11,627 nt of DNA. Source: Ilumatobacteraceae bacterium. Lineage in GTDB: Bacteria; Actinomycetota; Acidimicrobiia; Acidimicrobiales; Ilumatobacteraceae. Position 1 is the stretch's first letter; every line of letters begins with the position of its first letter. Where the stretch lies: positions 1 to 11,627 of the forward strand of contig JAIOXC010000036.1 of NCBI GenBank assembly GCA_021741795.1, given 5' to 3'. Shown piece after piece: positions 6,100-11,627 of this stretch. The notes under the pieces are model-generated. The model was not told where the DNA came from, ran no database searches, and saw only the letters and a list, made by a program, of their open reading frames with translations. A program made the translations under genes and the position numbers.

Positions 6100-6561
6100 C
6101 TATTTCTTACTTACTTTCGCCTGCAGAACAGGAGATCTTTTCACAGCGCGTGACTCGCAGTCCGAGCACTTGCCTCTAAACACAACGCCTACGTCGGACA
6201 CCATGAAGTCGCCCGCATCATTTGGCTTGAGAGAGGCTGCACCTTTTACATGTACGTCGCGAATTTTTCCGCACACACCGCAAACTGCATGGTGATGATC
6301 ATCGACATTGGGATCGAAACGCATTCCGCCCTCGCCGAGATCGATCAACTGCAGCTCACCCATCTCGGCAAGTTCATTGAGCGTTTGATATACCGTACGT
6401 AGCGAAATTCCGGGCATCTGAGCACTTGCGATGCCGTACAAGTTTTCGGCTGTTGGATGAGTTTCGTTGTTGTGCAATAGCGAAAAAATCAACTGTCGTT
6501 GTGGAGTGAGCTTGCGACCCATCGAACGAAATTGTGTGGCCAACTCGGCTGGTGAATGCAT
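6100..6561 (-). CDS. perR: Fur-family regulator, PerR-type peroxide sensor
   Basis: The 153-residue protein has the Fur winged-helix DNA-binding domain (about 10-82; recognition helix around S53-L54-R55-T56-V57-Y58) and a C-terminal dimer domain. Two C-x2-C pairs (C94/C97 and C132/C135) form the structural zinc site. Residues H35, D83, H89, H91 and D102 match, at a constant offset of two, the regulatory ligands H37, D85, H91, H93 and D104 of Bacillus PerR. The aspartate at 83 is the position that separates PerR from Fur in Bacillus. PerR with iron is inactivated by peroxide oxidation of its histidines, which derepresses defence genes. The gene leads the operon with rubrerythrin. The ATG has no ribosome binding site, and a -10 (TACTCT) ends 7 bases upstream, so the message may be leaderless. 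Fur or FurA remain alternatives. Confidence 0.85.
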   Translation of the reverse strand: MHSPAELATQFRSMGRKLTPQRQLIFSLLHNNETHPTAENLYGIASAQMPGISLRTVYQTLNELAEMGELQLIDLGEGGMRFDPNVDDHHHAVCGVCGKIRDVHVKGAASLKPNDAGDFMVSDVGVVFRGKCSDCESRAVKRSPVLQAKVSKK

Positions 6562-6696
6562 GGATACGAGAGTAACTCAAGTTTGGTCTAATTTGCAAGT
6601 CTTGCTAACTAACAATAGTTGTGACTTATGGCAAATTGCCCCCGTTGCAGGCATTTGGGTAGCGGGCATTCCATTGCCCTGATTTAGGCTTTCTCC
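6562..6696. promoter_or_regulatory. divergent control region between perR and glpD
   Basis: This 135-base region serves both operons. For perR, TTGCAA (6598-6593) and TACTCT (6574-6569), 18 bases apart, are the best -35/-10 pair. For glpD, TTGCTA (6602-6607) with TTATGG (6626-6631) is only a weak candidate. Three perfect inverted repeats are present: GCAAG-T-CTTGC (6595-6605), AACTA-ACAA-TAGTT (6607-6620) and GGCAA-A-TTGCC (6630-6640). GGGCA/TGCCC (6664-6668 and 6675-6679) could form a small hairpin in the glpD leader, 17 bases before the GTG. Confidence 0.5.
6592..6608. promoter_or_regulatory. candidate autoregulatory operator of perR
   Basis: A 17-base near-palindrome is centred on T6600. 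The inner GCAAG-T-CTTGC is perfect, and with flanks 7 of 8 pairs match. It covers the likely perR -35 box, the right place for repression. It shares the core AAGTCTT with the site at 5555-5565. It does not match the classical Fur or Bacillus PerR boxes, so its assignment is inference. Confidence 0.4.
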
Positions 6697-8367
6697 GTGA
6701 ACTTTGTCCGAGAACTCAATCTGGAGCGATTGCGCACCGAGGAGTTCGATGTGCTGGTTGTGGGTGGAGGCATTACTGGCGTTGGAGTTGCACTCGATGC
6801 TGCTTCCCGCGGTCTGCGCACTGCCCTTGTCGAGCGAGACGATTTTGCATCAGGCACATCTTCAAAGAGCAGCAAGCTCATCCACGGAGGTTTGCGCTAT
6901 CTACAACAAGGCGAAGTCGGTCTGGTGTACGAAGCGCTACACGAACGTCAACGCTTACGACGCAATGCACCACACTTGGTCAGCATCTTGCCATTCATGA
7001 TCCCGATCCTCACCCGCGATGGAGTGATCTCCAAAAAGATTGCACGTGCACTCGGTAGTGCGTTGTGGATGTATGACGTCACTGGTGGTTGGCGCATCGG
7101 CAAATTGCACAAGCGTCTCAAAGCTGCCAAAGCAAACACGCACTTGCCGACTATTAATACGGACAGAATGTCGTCGGCGTATCTGTACTACGACGCAGCA
7201 GCAGACGATGCACGACTTTGCGTGACTGTTGCGCGAACCGCAGCACTGTATGGAGCAGTTGTTGCCAATCAATGTCCGGTTGCCAAAATTCTGCATGATG
7301 ATTCTGGCAAAGTCAGTGGTGCTCTCGTTCACCCACTCGGTTGCGAACCCTTCGAGATTCAGGCTCGCTGCGTTATCAATGCCGCCGGGGTCTGGGCCGA
7401 CAATGTGCGCGAAACAGATGAGGGCGTTCACCCCAACAGCATTCGGCCTGCCAAGGGCGTCCACATCACCATTCCGTGGAAGATGGTGCGCAACGACATC
7501 GCAGTAGTTATTCCCGTCAAAGTTGACAAGCGCAGCCTCTTTGTCGTGCCATGGATTTCAAATCACGACGGCACATTTCAGTACACCTATATCGGCACCA
7601 CCGACACTGATTTTGTTGGCGGTGTAGACGAGTCGCAATGCTCCACCGATGACATCGACTATGTACTCACTGCCCTCAACGCGGCCATCAATACCAACAT
7701 CACTCGCGACGACATTACGGCTGTGTGGTCAGGTCTGCGTCCACTTGTGCGCAATACCGATGGCACCACTGCAAAGGGAAAAACGAGTGACCTCTCGCGT
7801 AAACATCAGGTGCGCATCTCTGACGCCGGAATGATCTCGATCACCGGTGGCAAACTCACGACATATCGCAAAATGGCAGAGCATGCAGTTGATGCTGCAT
7901 GCAAGCAACTCGGCGTCAATTCACGCTGCCGCACAAAACGCCTTGCGTTCATCGGCACCGATGGGTTTCGTCAATCAATGCTCAGTGGCAATGATGCTGG
8001 TCTTGCAGAACGATTCGGGAGTGAACTCACCGAAATCAAAACGCTCATCTCGCAAGACAAACGCCTGGGCGAACCACTCATCGCAGGTCTCTCCTACCTC
8101 AAGGCCGAAGCAATCTTTGCCGTTCGCAACGAGATGGCCCGCACACTTGACGATGTGCTCACTCGACGCACACGAGCACGCATCATCAATCGGCCTGCAA
8201 CCATCGCAAGTGCGCGCAGCGTTGCAGAGTTGATCGCGCCAGAACTGAAGTGGTCGCTCTCCGAAATCACCAAACAAGTAGACGAATTCGTTCAATCGTG
8301 TGCTCGCGAACTTGATGCTGCGATGGTCAGTGAAGCCGAATTCGTTCAGTCAACTACGATCAGTTAG
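6697..8367 (+). CDS. glpD: glycerol-3-phosphate dehydrogenase, FAD-dependent, single subunit
   Basis: GlpD oxidises sn-glycerol 3-phosphate to dihydroxyacetone phosphate (DHAP) at the inner face of the membrane and passes electrons to quinone. The 556-residue protein has the dinucleotide loop G-G-G-I-T-G (23-28) preceded by a beta strand. The family signature around S52-G-T-S-S-K-S-S-K and H63-G-G-L-R-Y follows. The FAD-dependent oxidoreductase body runs to about 400, where I-T-G-G-K-L-T-T-Y gives the second FAD contact. A helical C-terminal GlpD domain ends the protein. Length is normal. Translation starts at a GTG (6697) with only a weak AGG upstream. The next gene starts 6 bases after its stop. 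It is the first gene of a three-gene operon with an AGPS-like flavoprotein and an FGGY kinase. GlpA is less likely because no glpB partner follows. Confidence 0.94.
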   Translation: MNFVRELNLERLRTEEFDVLVVGGGITGVGVALDAASRGLRTALVERDDFASGTSSKSSKLIHGGLRYLQQGEVGLVYEALHERQRLRRNAPHLVSILPFMIPILTRDGVISKKIARALGSALWMYDVTGGWRIGKLHKRLKAAKANTHLPTINTDRMSSAYLYYDAAADDARLCVTVARTAALYGAVVANQCPVAKILHDDSGKVSGALVHPLGCEPFEIQARCVINAAGVWADNVRETDEGVHPNSIRPAKGVHITIPWKMVRNDIAVVIPVKVDKRSLFVVPWISNHDGTFQYTYIGTTDTDFVGGVDESQCSTDDIDYVLTALNAAINTNITRDDITAVWSGLRPLVRNTDGTTAKGKTSDLSRKHQVRISDAGMISITGGKLTTYRKMAEHAVDAACKQLGVNSRCRTKRLAFIGTDGFRQSMLSGNDAGLAERFGSELTEIKTLISQDKRLGEPLIAGLSYLKAEAIFAVRNEMARTLDDVLTRRTRARIINRPATIASARSVAELIAPELKWSLSEITKQVDEFVQSCARELDAAMVSEAEFVQSTTIS

Positions 8368-8373
8368 GGCATC

Positions 8374-9879
8374 ATGACACAAGCGACAGATCCAATCGAG
8401 TTTGTGGGTCAGACTTCGCCGATTCAAGAGCGCTTCACTGAAGTACCTACCGAAAATCTTTCGCCAAACCTCATCGAACAACTTGCGACAATCTGTGCAA
8501 CATCAACCGAGGATCAAGATTTAGCCGACCACGGTCGCGACTGGTGGCCTCTTGCAATGCACTGGGCATTACAGGGAAAGACCCCTCGCAAGCCACACGC
8601 AATCTGTCGACCTACTTCCACCGAACAGGTTGTTTCAATCGTCGAACTGTGCAACGAAAATCGAATTCCGCTCACCGTCTCCGCCGGCCGTAGCGGAGTG
8701 TGCGGCGCGGCAGTTCCTATTTACGGCGGCGTTGTGCTTGACACCTGTTTGCTTGCAAGCATCGTCAGTGTCAACAAGGTGTCCGGTGTAGTCGAAGTTT
8801 TACCCGGCATGTTTGGACCTGACTTTGAAAATGAATTGCAGGATAAACACGGCGTAACTGTTGGGCATTTTCCGCAGTCGTTCGACATCTCAACCGTGGG
8901 CGGATGGGTTGCGTGTCGAGGTGCTGGTCAGTATTCGACACGCTACGGAAAAATTGAAGACATGGTTGTTGGTCTTGAAGTCGTGCTTGCCAACGGCACA
9001 GTTGTTTACACGGGTACCGAACCCGCTGGCGCCAACGGCCCAGACCTCACTTCGCTTTTCGTTGGCAGCGAAGGCACACTCGGAGTGATTACTCGAATTT
9101 GGCTGCGATCACATCCGTTGCCAGCAACCCAACAACGTGCCGCTTATCTTTTCCCATCGTTTGTTGCCGGCATCAATACGTGTAGAACGGCAGTGCAACA
9201 CGGTGCAACTCCTGCTGTGTTGCGTTTGTATGATGCCAACGAATCAAAAAGGTCGCACGGCACTGACGGCAAGCAATGCACACTGCTCGTGCTGGACGAA
9301 GGTGACGAGCGCATTGTGGCTGCAACGCTGTCCATAGTGCACGACGCTGCGATGGCCAATGGTGCCCAAGTTGGCGATGTTGAATTGGTTGAAAAGTGGA
9401 TGCATCACCGCAACAACACAAGCGGGCTGCAAGAAGCAACTCGTCGCGGCTTCATCGTTGACACCATGGAAGTTGCTGCTCAATGGAGCGCACTAGAAGC
9501 GATTTTCACAAATGTCCGTGCTTCGCTCATGGTGGTTGAAGGTGCGGTGAGCGCTACATGCCACTTATCGCACAGTTACCTTGATGGAGCATGCCTCTAT
9601 TTCACATTTGCAGCAAAACCAACACCCGAATTTGAGCAGCGATATGTGCAGTTGTGGAATGCATGTCAGCGAGCAGCGCTTGACGCGGGTGCAAACGTTT
9701 CTCATCACCACGGTGTTGGTCTCAATCGTGGACGCTTTTTACCCGAGTCGCTTGGCGCTGGTATGGATGTCTTGCAATCCATTAAAAACACTCTTGATCC
9801 TCGCAATATTTTCAACCCGGGCAAACTTGGACTCAATCCAGACACAGATACGGCAAAGCGAAAGTCGGTCTGGCCTTGA
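8374..9879 (+). CDS. alkyl-DHAP synthase-like FAD-binding oxidase (AGPS/VAO family)
   Basis: The 501-residue flavoprotein is of the vanillyl-alcohol-oxidase fold. The FAD pyrophosphate loop is around S103-A-G-R-S-G-V-C-G (103-111). The segment P-Q-S-F-D-I-S-T-V-G-G-W-V-A (167-180), followed by Y-S-T-R-Y-G-x-I-E-D (187-196), is the stretch I associate with alkyldihydroxyacetonephosphate synthase. It is supported by the triple histidine S-H-H-H-G-V-G (443-449), which in AGPS lies at the active site, and N-P-G-K-L-G (481-486) at the end. AGPS exchanges the acyl chain of acyl-DHAP for a fatty alcohol, the committed step to ether lipids, with no net redox change. The neighbour glpD makes DHAP, which fits. 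D-lactate/glycolate dehydrogenases (GlcD) share the fold but lack the triple-His signature. True activity is unproven. AGGG precedes the ATG by only 4 bases. Confidence 0.8.
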   Translation: MTQATDPIEFVGQTSPIQERFTEVPTENLSPNLIEQLATICATSTEDQDLADHGRDWWPLAMHWALQGKTPRKPHAICRPTSTEQVVSIVELCNENRIPLTVSAGRSGVCGAAVPIYGGVVLDTCLLASIVSVNKVSGVVEVLPGMFGPDFENELQDKHGVTVGHFPQSFDISTVGGWVACRGAGQYSTRYGKIEDMVVGLEVVLANGTVVYTGTEPAGANGPDLTSLFVGSEGTLGVITRIWLRSHPLPATQQRAAYLFPSFVAGINTCRTAVQHGATPAVLRLYDANESKRSHGTDGKQCTLLVLDEGDERIVAATLSIVHDAAMANGAQVGDVELVEKWMHHRNNTSGLQEATRRGFIVDTMEVAAQWSALEAIFTNVRASLMVVEGAVSATCHLSHSYLDGACLYFTFAAKPTPEFEQRYVQLWNACQRAALDAGANVSHHHGVGLNRGRFLPESLGAGMDVLQSIKNTLDPRNIFNPGKLGLNPDTDTAKRKSVWP

Positions 9880-11321
9880 GCATTCTCGTTATCGATGTCG
9901 GCACCAGCGGACTTCGCGCAGCAGTCGTGCGGTCAACAGGCAACGTCGAGCATCTTTTTTACGAATCACTCGCACCAAACTCTCCGGTTCCTGGTCTTGT
10001 TGAGTTTGACGCAATCACAATGCGTGACGCAGTGTTGCGAGTTGCCAATGCCTCGCTCAGTGCAGCAGGAAAAGTAGACGCTGTCGGCATCACCAATCAG
10101 CGCGCATCTGCAATTGCATGGGACAAAAACACGGGAATTCCCATCGGTCCAGCGCTCGGTTGGCAAGATTTGCGAACCGTGATCGAGTGCATCACGGCAC
10201 GCGCAGAGCATGGTTTGTATTTGGCGCCCAATCAAACTGCAACCAAGGCTTCGTGGATGCTCAAGAACTATTCGATTCCTTCCAACGCAAAAATCTGCAT
10301 CGGCACTGTTGACACATGGGTTGCGTTTGTGCTTTCACAAGGCCAATTTTTCGTTACCGACGACACCAACGCAGCAGTGACTGGTTTATGGACACTGCAG
10401 GACCAATCGTGGTCGCCACGTATTCTCGACATTTTTGGCATTGACATCGAGATGATGCCGACAATCGTGAAATCATCCGGTGTAGTTGGCAATGCAACTG
10501 CGTTACCAGGTGCTCCGCCAATAGCGAGTTTGGTTGGCGACCAACAGGGTTCTCTCGTTGGACAAGGTTGCATCACACCTGGTAAAACCAAAATCACGTT
10601 TGGTACCGGCGGCATGCTCGACACAGTCACCGGCACTACCCCACCGAGCGAGAATCGTCGCTCATCGGGCGGCACGTTTCCGATTGTTGCATTTAGCGAT
10701 GCAACCGGCATCACCTGGGGTGCTGAAGCAATCATGCTTTCTGCTGGCACCAATATCGAGTGGCTGTGCAGCGACATGCATCTCATCGACACGCCGCAAC
10801 AAAGTCATGATGTCGCATCACAAGTAGAGACAGCAGATGGTGTTGTGTATGTTCCCGCACTCTTTGGTCTTGGCACACCAAAGTGGGATTATGGAGCACG
10901 CGGAACCTTGATTGGAATTACACGTGGCACTACGCGAGCCCATGTTGTTCGTGCTGTGCTCGAGGGCATTGCACATCGTGGCGCCGACCTGATGGAAGCG
11001 ACCATTGCCGACTCAGGTTTACCAATTGACACATTGCGTATTGACGGCGGCATGAGCAAAAATCCGACCTTTGTCCAAGCGCTTGCCAATGCAACGCAAC
11101 GACCCATCGAAGTGTCTCCCGTCACCGAGGCCACCACGCTTGGCGCAGCATTTCTTGCGGGTGTTGCTGTCGGAACATGGAAATCCCTTGAAGAAGCCTG
11201 TTCTACTTGGAAACCCGCCTCGATCATTGAGCCCAATTCAATACTCAATAGAGCCCAGTGGAATGAAGCGGTTCAGCGCTCTAGTGGTTGGATACCCGAA
11301 CTATCGGGGCTTGACTTCTAG
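9876..11321 (+). CDS. FGGY-family carbohydrate kinase, glycerol-kinase-like with altered substrate pocket
   Basis: The 481-residue kinase has both FGGY domains: D7-V-G-T at the start, G-I-T-N-Q-R (71-76), W96-Q-D, the catalytic-base loop G-D-Q-Q (221-224), G-T-G-G (243-246) and the C-terminal ATP motif D390-G-G-M-S-K-N. Overall it resembles GlpK. Compared from memory with E. coli GlpK, R83, W103, D245 and Q246 are kept (here R76, W96, D222, Q223). E84, Y135 and F270, which contact glycerol, are A77, N119 and M247. About 11 residues are also missing before the Y135 region. The substrate may thus be another polyol or glycerol derivative. The start is a TTG (9876) whose last two bases are in the TGA stop of the previous gene, a 4-base overlap implying coupled translation. 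A plain divergent glycerol kinase is the main alternative. Confidence 0.85.
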   Translation: MSILVIDVGTSGLRAAVVRSTGNVEHLFYESLAPNSPVPGLVEFDAITMRDAVLRVANASLSAAGKVDAVGITNQRASAIAWDKNTGIPIGPALGWQDLRTVIECITARAEHGLYLAPNQTATKASWMLKNYSIPSNAKICIGTVDTWVAFVLSQGQFFVTDDTNAAVTGLWTLQDQSWSPRILDIFGIDIEMMPTIVKSSGVVGNATALPGAPPIASLVGDQQGSLVGQGCITPGKTKITFGTGGMLDTVTGTTPPSENRRSSGGTFPIVAFSDATGITWGAEAIMLSAGTNIEWLCSDMHLIDTPQQSHDVASQVETADGVVYVPALFGLGTPKWDYGARGTLIGITRGTTRAHVVRAVLEGIAHRGADLMEATIADSGLPIDTLRIDGGMSKNPTFVQALANATQRPIEVSPVTEATTLGAAFLAGVAVGTWKSLEEACSTWKPASIIEPNSILNRAQWNEAVQRSSGWIPELSGLDF

Positions 11322-11376
11322 ATTGTTAAGGAATTGATATAGCAAAAGCAACATTAAGAACAGACAAGGAATCTTC
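11322..11376 (+). promoter_or_regulatory. spacer before the ferritin-like gene
   Basis: The spacer is 55 bases and A-rich. TTGATA (11334-11339) is close to a -35 box, and TAAGAA (11355-11360), 15 bases later, is a weak -10. AAGGA (11366-11370) is a good ribosome binding site 6 bases before the ATG. No terminator hairpin is visible after the kinase gene, so read-through is also possible. Confidence 0.3.
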
Positions 11377-11627
11377 ATGACTACGAAAACTTTGCCAAAT
11401 GCACAACCAGCGCCGCCCAAAATGCCAACAGGCGCTGACAAGCAACTGTTGGACTTTGCCCTATCAGCCGAATTGTCAGTGCACGACCTCTATCTCAAAG
11501 CGATCGATTCTGGAATGCTCTCAGCCGATGAAAAAACCATGATGGAAATGTTTTCGGATCATCACAAGGCATATGCACAGTCGCTCAATGGCTTACTTGG
11601 AAAAGCAGCAAGCAACACTCGCAACGA
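11377..11627 (+). CDS. ferritin-like domain protein, C-terminal part missing
   Basis: The reading frame begins at an ATG with AAGGA upstream and runs off the right edge (83 complete codons). After a low-complexity, proline-rich N-terminus (about 1-19) come two amphipathic helices. The first (21-41) has L-L-D-F-A-L-S-A-E-L (24-33), and the second (50-75) has E52, E57 and H62-H63. This layout, with an acidic residue in helix one and Glu/His in helix two, is that of ferritin-like (Ferritin_2 / DUF4439-type) proteins. Iron ligands of the remaining helices are outside the window. There is no twin-arginine or Sec signal in the visible part. It could bind iron or be a degenerate member; the function is unknown. 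Confidence 0.65.
   Translation, partial: MTTKTLPNAQPAPPKMPTGADKQLLDFALSAELSVHDLYLKAIDSGMLSADEKTMMEMFSDHHKAYAQSLNGLLGKAASNTRN

Noticed and set aside
6079..6104. Tandem repeat or CRISPR-like array of TATCTATT
   Set aside because: Only two 8-base copies occur in an AT-rich leader; this is low-complexity sequence, not an array.
9876..11321. Xylulokinase or other sugar FGGY kinase
   Set aside because: The G-I-T-N-Q-R and G-D-Q-Q loops and the C-terminal motifs are closest to glycerol kinase. Only pocket positions differ, so it was kept as glycerol-kinase-like with unknown substrate.
1..11627. Mobile element, phage or toxin-antitoxin/defence island
   Set aside because: All genes are recognised metabolic, redox or regulatory families. 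There are no transposase, integrase or terminal repeats, and base composition looks even throughout.

Overview
The window looks like a chromosomal segment from an actinobacterium, probably an Acidimicrobiia-type lineage. The best evidence is a WhiB-family protein, a family confined to Actinobacteria and their phages. Base composition is moderate, roughly half G+C by eye, which is low for the phylum and would suit an aquatic Ilumatobacteraceae-like organism. That placement is inference only. No mobile element, tRNA, rRNA, CRISPR array or prophage gene was seen, and coding density is very high. The longest gene-free stretch is about 140 bases.

Left part (1-3466): a truncated alpha/beta hydrolase (- strand) is divergent from a YhdH/AcuI-type NADPH quinone/acryloyl-CoA reductase (+). 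That reductase converges on a - strand operon read whiB-like, trpD (anthranilate phosphoribosyltransferase), thrB (homoserine kinase). The two convergent stop codons share one CTAG. The pairing ties a redox-sensing Fe-S regulator to one tryptophan and one threonine biosynthesis gene.

Centre (3609-6561, - strand): a four-gene set read perR/fur-like, rubrerythrin, two-[4Fe-4S] CCG-domain protein (heterodisulfide-reductase/GlpC-like), DUF3501 protein. The Fur protein carries the five regulatory metal ligands typical of PerR peroxide sensors. The rubrerythrin has no rubredoxin domain, so the Fe-S protein is a candidate electron partner. A strong hairpin lies after the rubrerythrin gene. Two short palindromes sharing the core AAGTCTT, one before perR and one before the Fe-S gene, are candidate operators.

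Right part (6697-11321, + strand): divergent from perR is a tight three-gene operon of glpD (FAD glycerol-3-phosphate dehydrogenase), an alkyl-DHAP-synthase-like flavoprotein and an FGGY kinase. The kinase looks like glycerol kinase overall but has changed at three of the residues that hold glycerol in E. coli GlpK. Together these suggest glycerol-phosphate/DHAP chemistry linked to ether lipids or to a non-standard polyol. The window ends inside a ferritin-like protein gene.

The most interesting parts are the glpD / AGPS-like / altered-FGGY operon and the PerR-rubrerythrin-FeS-DUF3501 operon with its candidate operator pair.
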